DNA of 64,000 bases from Siphonodentalium dalli (Eukaryota > Mollusca > Scaphopoda > Gadilida > Siphonodentaliidae): positions 37,066,426 through 37,130,425 of the forward strand of contig CP136064.1 in the NCBI GenBank assembly GCA_032622095.1, written 5' to 3'. Below the pieces are notes generated by a model. That model had not been told where the DNA came from and did no database searches. It saw only the letters and a program-made list of their open reading frames with translations. Position 1 is the stretch's first letter; the number at the start of each line of letters is the position of its first letter. This document shows, piece after piece, positions 1 to 11,083 of the stretch. The position numbers and the translations under genes were made by a program.

Positions 1-226
1 TACATCGAAGAGTCATATGTTTTGGAAAGACGAACGCGTAATGTTTGGGCGCATTTGGACTCGCGCAGGATTGATTTAATAAATCATCGGGTTTCAATAT
101 AAAGAGAAATTGTTCCTGTTAACTTTTGCCAAGGGTGCTATGGGATATTTTGGGCTGGTTTTGTCACGATACACTTTTCGATTTAAATACATTTATAAAA
201 GTGGCCCTTTCGCTAAATGTATATAA

Positions 227-391
227 ATATAAGGTTTAACTGTCATGAGGACTGTTTTTATGCAGATGTAACCGTGAGGTAAGTGGTCATAACTTGTATG
301 TACAACCCTGCGGGTTTTACACAAGTTATGACCACTTACCTCACGGTTACATCTCCATAAAAACAGTCCACATGACAGTTAAACCTTATAT
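227..391. repeat. Foldback palindrome (MITE-like), 71-bp arms
   Basis: Arms 227-297 and 321-391 are reverse complements with only about two mismatches, around a 23-nt loop. A transcript or single strand would fold into a long hairpin. It carries no coding capacity of its own; a short open frame across it is incidental. The most likely identity is a foldback or MITE-type nonautonomous DNA element. No target duplication was confirmed. Confidence 0.8.
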
Positions 392-638
392 GACTTGCAT
401 GTGTAATATATCTCTGATCGATATAGGCAATGAATCTTCTACTGTTAAAAATTATCAAGTTTTTATTCCGTTCCCGGGTGGCATGTTGTAACACCCCTCA
501 CGACAAAACCTACAATAATATAGCAATTTAAATTCAAATTTAGTCCTTCAAACTTAAGTATAACGAAGTCAATGTACAAGATCACCAAAATTAATCTCCG
601 ATTAGGAATACCGTGGGTACCAATCAGTCATTCAATTG

Positions 639-1015
639 ACGGGTGGATAGGGCCGAACACATGTTACTAACGGGTGGATAGGGCCGAACACATGTTACTA
701 ACTGGTGGGTAGGGCCGAACATATGTTACTAACGGGTGGATAGGGACGAACACATAATACTAACTGGTCGGTAGGACCGAACACATGTTACTAACGGGTG
801 GGTAGGGTCGAACATATGTTACTAACGGGTGGATATGGTCGAACAGATGTTACTAACGGGTGGATAGGGCCGAACACATGTTACTGACGAGTGGGTCGGG
901 CCGAACACATGTAACTAACGGTGGATAGGGTCGAACACATGTTAATAACGGGTGGATAGATAGGGCCGAACACATGTTACTAACGGGTGGGTAGGGCAGA
1001 ATACATGTTACTAAC
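639..1015. repeat. 31-bp minisatellite, about 12 copies
   Basis: Tandem copies of a 31-bp unit beginning ACGGGTGGATAGGGCCGAAC and ending with CATGTTACTA. Copies differ by scattered substitutions (GGAT/GGGT, CACATG/CATATG), and one late copy has an internal 4-bp GATA expansion. No gene is seen. Confidence 0.92.
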
Positions 1016-2409
1016 GGACTCGGCCATGTTTTGAAGGCCTATTTAATTTTCGAGTTACCGATTATTTTTTTATAGTGCCTCGATATTCGGTTTTAATAAC
1101 AATTTATGTCATAAAATATGATTAAAATACTATAATTCATCACCATTTGGAACGTCCGTGTGTGTCTCAGAAGGTGCCCACAGAGTAATAGTAAATAGCT
1201 GAAATCATATAAACATTTTCCCCGTTGCTACTCCCAGAATGCAACATAATTCAAACTACATATTTATTTTCAATGCAATGGTAATAACTCTATCTTTAAG
1301 ATATAGAGTTATTCCCATTCCATTGAACTAATACACTTTGCACTACAATCCAGATCAAACTTTTTAAACAACATGTCGGTAACAACAAAAACAACATGTT
1401 CACAGTTTATTACACCGGATAAGTTGATAATATGTTTTGGAGCTTCCATTTTCAAATGTACATCATCTGGCATATATCTTATATAATGTGATCTGGAGGT
1501 TCGAAAACTAAGTGGGCCTTTATGTCGGATAATAGCTGAAAACTGTACATTTTTTAGCGACTGGAACGATCTCGGGCCGCCGACTCGATCAATCCATTCG
1601 CTGAATTAATGTACAGTTTTCAGCCATTGTCCTATACTTAATTGTAAGTTTGATGATTTATACAGTCGTTTAGTGTCGAATGTCAATTGTCTGGTGGGCG
1701 TTAACAAGCATCAGTGGGCCGCTCACTGGCGCGAAAATTTTTATCTTCGTACTAGTATCAATTATCTATCATGGAAACGTCAACATCTGAACATTCAAAA
1801 CATGATAACTGTCTGTGTGCAATTTGTTTATTTGTCGATATAATTTTTTTCTTGCTGCCTATCTCATCGTTGATATATGTAATATAATAATATACACAAA
1901 ATAGAGGAAAATAGAGGGTAATTATTAAATAAATAATGCACACTTGCCCCCCCCCCCCCCGGTCAAACCCATTGCTATATGTGTAATGTGCATCGGTAAG
2001 AGCAATAAAATATGTTAAATTGAAAAATGTGTGCGGAAAGCCACAGGCGGCTATATAAGTCCACTTGAGGCTATAACACTGATAATCCATGTACCCCCAC
2101 CCTATTTTTTAAATATCAACATCACCCATGTATTCCTCATGTGAAATGTATTGTTATTATATGTCATAATTTAATATTTTGATGTCATATATATGTTGTC
2201 TGTACCAACCTAAATATTCTTAAGCATATCGTTATTCACGCCGCAAGGTGTATGTTGCTTTGCTGATTTTATGTTCGAGTGGACGATCGATAATCCACTG
2301 GGCGAATGTATTATGGTTAGGTATTTTTTCGTACTTGAGTATAAACCGTACCGATAGAATCACGATAGTCCGACAAAGATTAGCACATGTGTTTACGTCA
2401 CCGGTGTAA
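1016..2409. other. Noncoding host DNA with small inverted repeats
   Basis: No supported gene. It holds a short hairpin around 1275-1325 (copies of ATAACTCTAT in inverted orientation), an imperfect 90-bp hairpin at 1535-1624 whose ends are 17-bp inverted repeats, and a run of 14 C at 1947-1960. The stretch about 1030-1155 recurs in direct orientation at about 3470-3592, so it is part of a dispersed repeat. Confidence 0.6.
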
Positions 2410-2420
2410 TTGTTTCTATT

Positions 2421-3215
2421 ATGAAGGTTCGCTATCCCGAAGGTTCTCTATTCTGAATATTTGCTATTTCGAAGGTTCACTATGCCGAAGGTTCGCTATT
2501 CCGAAGGTTCTCTATTCCGAAGGTTTTTGTTATTTTTAGGTTAATTCTATATTCTAAAGTATTGAGAGGGTTCATTATCACGAAGATTCTTTTTATGGAG
2601 TGTGCGCTCACATCCGAACAGATCCTGCGCGCATATCGATACAGATACAAGAGGAAATAACTTAGAACATTAAATGTTATTTTGTTTTGTTTTCGCGGGT
2701 TTTCTTGAGATTTAATGTCATTACGTAGGCCCATACCTTTGAATTCTTGGCATATAATATGAATGTTGCGGTATATATGGACCCTCCTGCATTGGGACAT
2801 GACACAGGTACAGTTGACTTAAGTGCTGTTCAGTGCGGGCTCCAATTTGGGGTTCAATATTTTAAGGGCCAAATTTAGAATTTTATGGGCCCATACCTTT
2901 GAACTCTGGGCATATAATATGAATATTGGGGGGCATGACTCTATTCCGAAGTTTCACTATCTAGAAGGTCCACTATTCCGAAATTTCTCTGAATGTTCGC
3001 TATTCCGAAGGATCACCAATCCGAAGGTTCGCTATTCCGAAGGTTCGCTATTCCGAAGGTTTTCTATTCCGAAGGTTTTTGTTATTTTAAGGTTAATTCT
3101 ATATTCTAAAGTATTGAGAGGGTTCATTATCACGAAGATTATTTTTATGAAGTAAATAACTTAAAACATTAAATGTGATTTTGTTTTGTTTTCGCGGGTT
3201 TTCTTGAGTTTAGTG
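2421..3215. repeat. Two 15-bp minisatellites inside a local duplication
   Basis: Near 2421-2530 and 2941-3080 the unit CTATTCCGAAGGTTC is repeated in tandem with decay. Both arrays are followed by the same AT-rich sequence, including a shared stretch reading TATTCTAAAGTATTGAGAGG, so the whole block appears locally duplicated. The open frames through it consist only of translated repeat (FRRFSIPK-like peptides) and are not genes. Confidence 0.8.
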
Positions 3216-3720
3216 TCATTACGTATGACCTTATTTCTCATTACATATTCACACCATGCAGCCCACACAATTGCTATGTTTCCATGCGATTTAATGTCAT
3301 TACGTGTGACCTCATATCTCAATAATCTGAGACAAGAGTACGCCTGCTAAAGGCGGATTATAACAGTGGGGCTATAACGCTTAATGAATACTGGAGGCTA
3401 TAACAATCTGCGCAGCAGAATATCGCTGAATAGACGAGTATGAGATGAGCCTAACTGCAATTGTGACTTTGTTTAAAGGCCCACTTAATTTTCGAGTCAT
3501 TGATTTTTTTAATAGTATATACGGTTTTAATAACAATTTATGCAATAAAATTTGAATAAAATACTATAATTCATCACCATTTGAAACGCAGAATACTTCT
3601 ATCTCCTAGTTTGAAACACCTTTAAAAACCGCGTCAAGTCGTGCGTCGTATATCTAGCAATTAGCAACTAACATGTCCTCTTCGGCTTTCCATAGATTTC
3701 AACGTAATTTGATTCTTAGG

Positions 3721-4265
3721 GGTATTTGTGTCCGGGAAGTGTTTTGTACGGGTCAAATCGTGACCCCGACCTGACCATGACCTTTAAAACTGTCAATGAA
3801 AGGTCAATTTGGGTAAAACGGACAAATTTCGGCGAAATTTGATACCTATGGACACTTTTGTCCGGGGAGTGTTTTGAACGGGTCAAATCGTGACCTCGGC
3901 GTGACCTTGACCTTCAATGTGGTCAATCAAAGGTCAAATCGGGTAAAACGGATGGATTTCGACGAAATTTGATACCTATGGGTACTTTTGTCGGGGGAGC
4001 TATTTTGGACGGGTCAAATCATGACTCCGATCGTACCTTGACCTTCAAAATTGTTAATTAAAGGTCAAGTGGGGTAAAACGGACGGATTTCGACGAAATT
4101 TTAAACCTATGGGTACTTTTCTCCGGAGGTGGGGGTGTTTTGAACGGGTCAAATCATAACCCTGACATGACCTTGACTTTCAAAATAGTTAACTCAAGGT
4201 CAAATCGCGCCTTTCGCCGGAAATCCGATGGGAAACAGCCCGGACGAAGTCGGGCCCATCAGCTT
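3721..4265. mobile_element. Tandem-core nonautonomous element with 3' hairpin
   Basis: About 3.5 tandem copies of a unit near 130 bp, recognisable by GGTCAAATCGTGACC, ACCTTGACCTTCAA, GGGTAAAACGGA and TTTGATACCTATGG. The last copy runs into a 3' hairpin, GCCCGG-ACGAAG-TCGGGC at 4238-4255, followed by CATCAGCTTG. That 3' end closely matches the ends of the units at 5445-8531, so both are probably members of one superfamily (Helitron/Helentron-like or bivalve 'Pearl'-like). No coding sequence is seen. Confidence 0.55.
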
Positions 4266-4407
4266 GTGTAATAAAGAAGACTGTTTGAAGAATGTAATGT
4301 ATAACACGAGAAAAGGGAAAACTTGAAATATGGAAGTATGCAAATTTCCCACATAAAATTTGAAAGCTAGTTTATAGTATAATTATATTATAATTTATAT
4401 TTATGGC

Positions 4408-5345
4408 TAATACTATGATATTGGTGGCGTTACCATTTCTGACTATGGTTTTCTTGTTCCCAAAGCTCTTTATGGTTCTGAATCGTGGTGGGGTTTGTCA
4501 CATATGCAGTATACAACGTTAGAACGCGCTTACCGCATGTGTGTTAAGAATTTACAGCGCATTCCGAAACGCAGCAGTACAATATTATCCCTATCACTAC
4601 TCGGACTTCTCCCTATTGAGTACGAAATTCAGCGGAGAAAATTATTGTTTCTTGGAACACTGGTTAACTTACCACGGAATCACAAAGCAGCTCTCGATGT
4701 ATTCCTATTCAATTATCATGGTAATCGAATATATGGTCGCCCGATGGCAGGATTTCTGAAAGATATCTCTGATATTCTCCATAGATTGGACTTATACCAT
4801 TATCTCACATATTTTACGGAAACGGGTTCCTTCCCCATTCAGACCACTTGGAAAAATTTGTCAGAGATTGTCTCTCTGCTCACTACTCACGCGAAGTGAG
4901 TCAGAGTGATCAAAGAGACGATTCTCTATCATTCTTCTTCAAGGTAAAACCCGACAATCAGTCAATGTGGAAACTTTGGCAGCTCTCTCGAGAAGAACCT
5001 GAGTATTTTCCAATCTGTATCAAGATGGCCAATATTTTGACCAAAACCACGTACGTCAATGACGCTCAATGTAGTCGCTGCAACCAAACATATTCAAATA
5101 TCTTGTTTCATAGGTATATCGAGTGTACATCTGAGTTCGCACATGTGGTACGAAACACATTTTGGTATGCACTGATTGACATATTTGGAATTGAAACCTT
5201 TATCTTTATTGACAACCTGAATTGGGATACATTCCTTGCATACTGCCTTGGCGGGTGTATCCCAATGCAAATTGAATTGTTGTATGATGAATATCGTCTG
5301 TTCAAGCGATGTGTGAGGTTTATTTTCATCCTATGCTCTGACTAA
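4408..5345 (+). pseudogene. Non-LTR retrotransposon (LINE) ORF2 C-terminal fragment
   Basis: A 5'-truncated piece of a LINE reverse-transcriptase polyprotein. The frame is open from about 4408 through PKALYGSE and the region LERAYRMCVKNLQRIPKR, a hallmark of the segment after the RT thumb in many invertebrate LINEs. It then changes frame near 4850-4890: the first frame stops at 4899 while the homologous text continues in another frame to the stop at 5345. The last part has the Cys/His cluster typical of the LINE C-terminus (CSRC, later H and C in FHRYIEC). RT catalytic motifs and endonuclease are absent, so it is a dead remnant. The family (CR1/L2/RTE-like) cannot be fixed from this fragment. 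Confidence 0.7.
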
Positions 5346-5444
5346 GTTCGATGATAAAATAATAATATCGGATACCTCATTAACGTTTATATAATATCGG
5401 AAGAAACCCCTTAGCATATTGCATCGGTGCAGAAGATCACCTCA

Positions 5445-5842
5445 TCTCATATATATTTTGAAGACCTCTGTTTGTCTGTATGTTTGTCTGTATGTTTGTC
5501 TGTATCTATGTATCATTTATACAAATCTACGATTCTAGACCGATCGGGACGAAACTTGGTACGTGTGTGTAGTTTGACCTGGCGTTCGTCGTTGTCGTAT
5601 TGGCGAGCCCGTGCGACGCCAGCTTCGCGCACGTGCAGACGAGATCTCGGAAACGGGTGGAGCTATCGACTTGAAATTTGGTATGTGAATGTATCTTGCC
5701 CCGGATACGAATTTTATCGGGTCGCCGAGCCCGTGCGACGCCAGCTTCGCGAATGCGCAGACCAGATCTCGGAAACGGGTAGAGCTATCGACTTGAAATT
5801 TGTTTTTTGAATAGCCCGGACAACGTCGGGCTCATCGGCTAG
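5445..5842 (+). mobile_element. Helitron-like unit 1
   Basis: Shortest unit: TCTC start, a mixed TTTGTCTGTATG microsatellite, two core repeats, hairpin 5813-5832 and CTAG at 5839-5842. Confidence 0.6.
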
Positions 5843-6951
5843 TCTCCTATATATTTTTGAAGACCTCTGTCTGTCTGTCTGTATGTCTGTATGTATGTCA
5901 TTTATACAAATCTACGATTCTCGACCGATCGGGACGAAACTTGGTACATGTGTGTAGTTTGACCAGGCGGTCGTCGTTGTCGTATTGGCGAGCCCGTGTG
6001 GAGCCCGCGTCGCGCATGCGGAGACGAGATCTCGGAAACGGGTGGAGCTATCGACTTGAAATTTGGTAAGTGAATGTATCTTGCCCCGGATACGAATTTT
6101 ATCGGGTCGCCGAGCCCGTGCGACGCAAGCTTCGCGCATGCGCAGACGAGATCTCGGAAACCGGTGGAGCTATCGACTTGAAATTTGGTATGTGAATGTA
6201 TCTTGCCCCGGATACGAATTTTATCGGGTCGCCGAGCCCGTGCGACGCCAGCTTCGCGCATGCGCAGACCAGATCTCGGAAACGGGTAGAGCTATCAACT
6301 TGAAATTTGGTTTTTGAATAGCCCGGACAACATCGGGCTGGGTATCGACCGATCGGGACGAAACTTGGAAACTGTGTGTAATTTGACCAGGCGGTCGTCG
6401 TTGTCGTATTGGCGAACCCGTGCGGCGCCCGCTTCGCGCATGCGCAGACGAGATATCGGAAACGGGTGGAGCTATCGACTTGAAATTTGCTATGTGAATG
6501 TATCTTGCCCCGGATACGAATTTTATCGGGTCGCCGAGCCCGCGCGACGCCAGCTTCGCGCATGCGCAGACGAGATCTCGGAAACGGGTGGAGCTATCGA
6601 CTTGAAATTTGGTAAGTTAATGTATCTTGCCCCGGATACGAATTTTATCGGGTCGCCGAGCCCGTGCGACGCCAGCTTCGCGCATGCACAGACGAGATAT
6701 CGGAAACCGGTGGAGCTATCGACTTGAAATTTGGTATGTGAATGTATCTTGCCCCGGATACGAATTTTATCGGGTCGCCGAGCCCGTGCGACGCCAGCTT
6801 CGCGAATGCGCAGACCAGATCTCGGAAACGGGTAGAGCTATCGACTTGAAATTTGGTTTTTGAATAGCCCGGACAACGTCGGGCTGGGTAGAGCTATCGA
6901 CTTGAAATTTGGTTTTTGAATAGCCCGGACAACGTCGGGCTCATCAGCTAG
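5843..6951 (+). mobile_element. Helitron-like unit 2
   Basis: Starts TCTCC immediately after the preceding CTAG and ends with CTAG at 6948-6951. The core is expanded, with an internal copy of the hairpin tail near 6318-6340 followed by a second partial head (GACCGATCGGGACGAAAC), so it is itself a composite. Confidence 0.6.
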
Positions 6952-8067
6952 TCTCTTATATATTTTGAAGACCTCTGTCTGTCTGTATGTCTGTATGTAT
7001 GTATGTATGTATGTCATTTATACAAATCTACGATTCTCGGCCGATCGGGACGAAACTTGGTACGTGTGTGTAGTTTGACCTGGCGGTCGTCGTTGTTGTA
7101 TTGGCGAGCCCGTGCGGCGCCCGTTTCGCGCATGCGCAGACGAGATCTCGGAAACGGGTGGAGCTATCGACTTGAAATTTGGTATGTGAATGTATCTTGC
7201 CCCGGATACGAATTTTATCGGGTCGCCGAGCCCGTGCGACGCCAGATTCGCGCATGCGCAGACCAGATCTCGGAAACGGGTAGAGCTATCAACTTGAAAT
7301 TTGGTTTTTGAATAGCCCGGACAACGTCGGGCTGGGTATCGACCGATCGGGACGAAACTTGGAAACTGTGTGTAATTTGACCAGGCGGTCGTCGTTGTCG
7401 TATTGGCGAACCCGTGCGGCGCCCGCTTCGCGCATGCGCAGACGAGATATCGGAAACGGGTGGAGCTATCGACTTGAAATTTGCTATGTGAATGTATCTT
7501 GCCCCGGATACGAATTTTATCGGGTCGCCGAGCCCGCGCGACGCCAGCTTCGCGCATGCGCAGACGAGATCTCGGAAACGGGTGGAGCTATCGACTTGAA
7601 ATTTGGTAAGTTAATGTATCTTGCCCCGGATACGAATTTTATCGGGTCGCCGAGCCCGTGCGACGCCAGCTTCGCGCATGCACAGACGAGATATCGGAAA
7701 CCGGTGGAGCTATCGACTTGAAATTTGGTATGTGAATGTATCTTGCCCCGGATACGAATTTTATCGGGTCGCCGAGCCCGTGCGACGCCAGCTTCGCGAA
7801 TGCGCAGACCAGATCTCGGAAACGGGTAGAGCTATCGACTTGAAATTTGGTATGTGAATGTATCTTGCCCCGGATACGAATTTTATCGGGTCGCCGGGCA
7901 CGTGCGACGCCAGCTTCGCGCATGCGCAGACCATATCTCGGAAACGGGTAGAGCTATCGACTTGAAATTTGGTTTTCGAATAGCCCGGACAACGTCGGGC
8001 TGGGTAGAGCTATCGACTTGAAATTTGGTTTTTGAATAGCCCGGACAACGTCGGGATCATCAGCTAG
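6952..8067 (+). mobile_element. Helitron-like unit 3, near-identical inside to unit 2
   Basis: Ends with CTAG at 8064-8067. The block about 7308-7850 is almost identical to 6314-6856 at an offset of 994 bp, showing a recent duplication or conversion between units 2 and 3. The hairpin tail appears twice near the 3' end. Confidence 0.6.
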
Positions 8068-8531
8068 TCTCTTATATATTTTGAAGACCTCTGTCTGTCT
8101 GTATGTCTGTATGTATGTATGTATGTATGTATGTATGTATGTATGTCATTTATACAAATCTACGATTCTCGGCCGATCGGGACGAAACTTGGTACGTGTG
8201 TGTAGTTTGACCAGGCGGTCGTCGTTGTTGTATTGGCGAGCCCGTGCGGCGCCCGTTTCGCGCATGCGCAGACGAGATCTCGGAAACGGGTGGAGCTATC
8301 GACTTGAAATTTGGTATGTGAATGTATCTTGCCCCGGATACGAATTTTATCGGGTCGCCGAGCCCCTGCGACACCAGCTTCGCGCATGCGCAGACCTGAT
8401 CTCGGAAACGGGTAGAGCTATCGACTTGAAATTTGGTTTTTGAATAGCCCGGACAACGTCGGGCTGGGTAGAGCTATCTACTTGAAATTTGGTTTTTGAA
8501 TAGCCCGGACAACGTCGGGCTCATCGGCTAG
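8068..8531 (+). mobile_element. Helitron-like unit 4
   Basis: Same head as unit 3 but with a longer ATGT microsatellite (about 8104-8147), two core repeats, two hairpin tails and CTAG at 8528-8531. Confidence 0.6.
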
Positions 8532-8826
8532 TTTCATATATATGTATATATGTATGTATATATATGTATACATATATGTTTCAAAAGTATATATGTATGT
8601 ATATGTATATGTATATATACTTCTCTCAAACTTCTTGTTTTGCGGTTTATTACTGCTACAATTTATTTATAGAGTTTCTTGAACTATTCTTCGGTCTTCG
8701 GTATGAGTTGGTTATCACTTATGGAATTAGATTGGCATACTCACACTTTGATGGATGAGCTTACTTTAAGTGAGCCTTCTCAAGTTAAATCGTATTGCAT
8801 GTGTATATATGTCATCATTTAAATTT

Positions 8827-8857
<31 letters not shown>

Positions 8858-10204
8858 CTATATTGTACCTTAATGGTCTCCATATTTGGAGGAATAAAAC
8901 ATATCTCTCTCACTGGCAAAGATTATTATGCTGTTATTCTGTTAAAGTGTGATTGCTTGTATACATAGATATTTGATAGGCAATCAGATCCACACAATAC
9001 GACTTATATTTATCATCTCTGCACTGAACCTTCGTCATGCAGTAAATATAGAAACTTCCTAGACATGTAACCCTTTCATTACTAAATACTCATTGACGTA
9101 TAGTTTCCTAGAAAAATGTTCGAGATAATAATTAGTTGATTGTTGAACTTATTATCTGAACATTTCCCATCAATGAATGTGAGTCCTTCTGTAATTTATG
9201 TATATATTCGTGTCTCTGTAGTATGCTTTAGGCCAATATAAACAAATTGCTTGAATTACACCCCCCCCCCGATCCTAATTTTAGTCCCCTCCTTTTTTTC
9301 ATTTTTATTTGGATATATTTCATGTAAACTTTTTTCTCATGCTTTAACTGTCAAATTACATTTCACTGACCCCATTAATCAGTCTATTTTGTTTGTTTGA
9401 TCAAATTGGGCAATCTAAACCACCTTGTAATATATAAGATAGGATACAGCTTCAATATCTATAGAACTATCAATGAACATTTATGTTAGGCATAGTATAA
9501 TAAAAAATAAATTTCGGCATTTTTCAGAAAACGTTGGATGTAAATCTAGCAATTTCTTTATATTGGCCTTAATATATGTCTCCCTCCAGATGGATATTAG
9601 ACTATTCCAATGTATTGTTGTGTACCTAAATGGGAGGATCAATTTAGGCAAGAAAGGTGAACTGAAACCTCGAGTAAATTAGTACATCACTCGAATCCTA
9701 TCCATCCGGGATAAAAGTAGTCAAACATATCTGAACTAAACTCCTAGATTCGACCCGGCTTTGGACGGATATCGATAATACGTCACCATTCCACCGGCCA
9801 GAAACCCCGTCCACAAGCTGTAGCTACCTACACTGGTTACTTGCGCCAGTCCATGCTGGACGCAAGTAATGTTTTCGGCTCGGATGTCTGTTTATCCTTC
9901 CTTCCTTCCTTCCGTGAATATGTTACGTCATACCGGAAGTACATACAGTAAAAAATGAACACGCGCTAATATGAAATGGTTGCATCAATTGCAATTTAAA
10001 TCCACATATATACTTAATTTGCATTGTTATCTGGTTTTATTTTGGAAATAAATCGTTCATAAATGAACAATATTGAATTATTTCTTTCTGGAAAGCGATC
10101 AAGACGCCATGACGTCACGACGCACATCAGGACGTCACAAGCTACATGGGCGCGTAAAACACCAGACATGATTGCGTCGATGTCCAGACAGCTGAGACTC
10201 GTAT
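8532..10204. other. Host flank: microsatellites, no gene seen
   Basis: 8532-8635 is an AT-rich (TATATG)n stretch and 8832-8860 a (GT)n(AT)n tract. There is a run of 10 C at 9261-9270 and an imperfect hairpin at about 9836-9871 (TTACTTGCG near one end, CGCAAGTAA at the other). Open frames at 8564, 8770 and 9473 are short, of low complexity or unrecognisable, and are not supported as genes. Confidence 0.5.
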
Positions 10205-10210
10205 TACACG
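10205..10210. repeat. Polinton target site duplication, left (TACACG)
   Basis: The six bases immediately outside the left terminal AG are TACACG, identical to 27251-27256 outside the right terminus. Six-bp duplications are the known length for Polinton/Maverick integration. Confidence 0.92.
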
Positions 10211-10503
10211 AGTAGTAATGGTGGGCACTATGGCCCAGTACCCCCCAGACATGGGCACTATGGCCAAGTACCCCCCCAGACATGGGCACTATGGCCCAGT
10301 ACCCCCCCAGACATGGGCACTATGGCCCATGGGCCATAGTGCCCATGTCTGGGGGGGTACTGGGCCATAGTGCCCATGTCTGGGGGGTACTGGGCCATAG
10401 TGCCCATGTCTGGGGGGTACTGGGCCATAGTTCCCACCCTGAGGATAGATGTTCCTGTCATTGATGTGACATTTCTGATCGAAAAAATGAAAATGGACTT
10501 AGA
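10211..10503 (+). repeat. Polinton terminal inverted repeat, left (293 bp), internally palindromic
   Basis: Matches the reverse complement of 26958-27250 over 293 bp with only a few differences (length of C/G runs and single bases). From about 10221 to 10437 it is a large palindrome centred at 10329/10330 (CCCATGGG), built from inverted copies of a roughly 31-bp unit with GGGCACTATGGCCC and a C6-7 tract followed by AGACAT. The inner 65 bp (10438-10503) is unique sequence shared only with the other terminus. Confidence 0.95.
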
Positions 10504-10583
10504 ATTATTTTTTTTCAAAAGGAAAATCTCACTTTGGAAAATATCAATTAGCAATCAAGAGTTTTTCTTTTCGAATATTTGGT

Positions 10584-10599
10584 GGCCCTGAAAAGGGCC
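10584..10599 (-). terminator. Histone-type 3' stem-loop of the OTU-like gene
   Basis: On the minus strand, 20 nt after the stop codon, is GGCCCT-TTTC-AGGGCC: a 6-bp stem and 4-nt UUUC loop, preceded by AAAAC and followed by ACCA. These are the features of the metazoan histone mRNA stem-loop bound by SLBP. About 10 nt further on is a purine-rich AAAAGAAAAA stretch, in the place of a histone downstream element. An AATAAA hexamer lies immediately 5' of the stem (around 10602-10607), so ordinary polyadenylation remains possible. Confidence 0.7.
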
Positions 10600-10618
10600 G
10601 TTTTATTTTTGTTATAGT

Positions 10619-11083
10619 TTAGAATCCGCCACATTGAACTTCTTTGTTCGCCAAAACTTCAATTGATTTGTCTCCTCGCCTCATCCATATTTCGCATTCA
10701 CAATAATGCTCGTGGCAAACGTGTGGGATCCACACTAGAGTTATTGATGACTTGAATCTTGGTGTTGATTTGTAGCCGCCTTTGGTAGCATCAAACATGA
10801 CGATAGGTCGCTGTATAACAGTCGCCGCTAATTCAACCATCAATCTTGATTCAGCCTAAAGTGGTGTGCGCCGTAAATCTTGTGCCGACGCACCAAGTTC
10901 GTCACTCTCTGCGTAGTACAGGTCAACTGCCGCATCTCTCAGAATCATCCATCCATCGGTCGTCCCGTAAACCCCGAGGCTGAGTGCCCTCCAAAACAGC
11001 GATATTTCTTTACCGTACACTGCTTTACAGTATACCCCACCGCCCATTATCTCGTCAAGATCTGTTATGTTTACAGCAGTCAT
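10619..11083 (-). pseudogene. OTU-like (cysteine protease fold) protein, interrupted by a stop
   Basis: Start chosen at the ATG at 11083 because the same leader (CATTCAAAGATG) precedes the ATG of the paralogous-position gene at 12691. The reading frame is open, meets an in-frame TAG at 10856-10858, and continues in the same frame to 10619 (about 154 codons in all). The segment LFWRALSLGVYG followed by an LRD motif, then RLMVELAATVIQRPIVMF, and a late Cys/His-rich EHYCECEIW, resembles the layout of OTU-like deubiquitinase domains seen in some transposons. The usual catalytic Cys position (GNCLFRALS) reads Ser here, so even the unbroken form might be inactive. Assignment is by eye; a different small Polinton protein is possible. 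It is transcribed divergently from the gene at 11706. Confidence 0.45.

Larger units (their letters stand above)
5445..8531 (+). mobile_element. Head-to-tail array of four Helitron-like units
   Basis: The array sits between A (5444) and T (8532). Each unit starts TCTC(A/C/T)TATATATTTT and GAAGACCTCTGT, runs through a (CTGT)n/(ATGT)n microsatellite, then ACGATTCTCGACCGATCGGG, and contains one to several roughly 115-120-bp core repeats (AGATCTCGGAAACGGGT, CTTGCCCCGGATACG, TTCGCGCATGCGCAG). It ends with the hairpin AGCCCG-GACAACGT-CGGGCT and, six bases later, CTAG. A 5' TC, a 3' subterminal hairpin plus CTRR, and A/T flanks are the known signature of Helitrons. Tandem cores plus a tetranucleotide microsatellite recall bivalve Pearl/CvA elements. 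Many overlapping open frames on both strands here are translations of the core repeat and not genes. Confidence 0.65.

Noticed and set aside
294-491. 65-codon frame beginning in the foldback element
   Set aside because: Starts in the loop of the palindrome and runs into flanking DNA; no domain.
5427-8443. Overlapping open frames of 70-179 codons on both strands
   Set aside because: They translate the core repeat of the Helitron-like units in several frames, with identical peptides on repeated units; no known domain.
8564-9682. Short open frames in the left flank (64, 60 and 69 codons)
   Set aside because: Microsatellite translations or unrecognisable peptides without gene context.
10258-10591. 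Open frames of GTMAQYPPDM-type repeats in the terminal repeats
   Set aside because: They read through the 31-bp palindromic units and exist on both strands of both termini.
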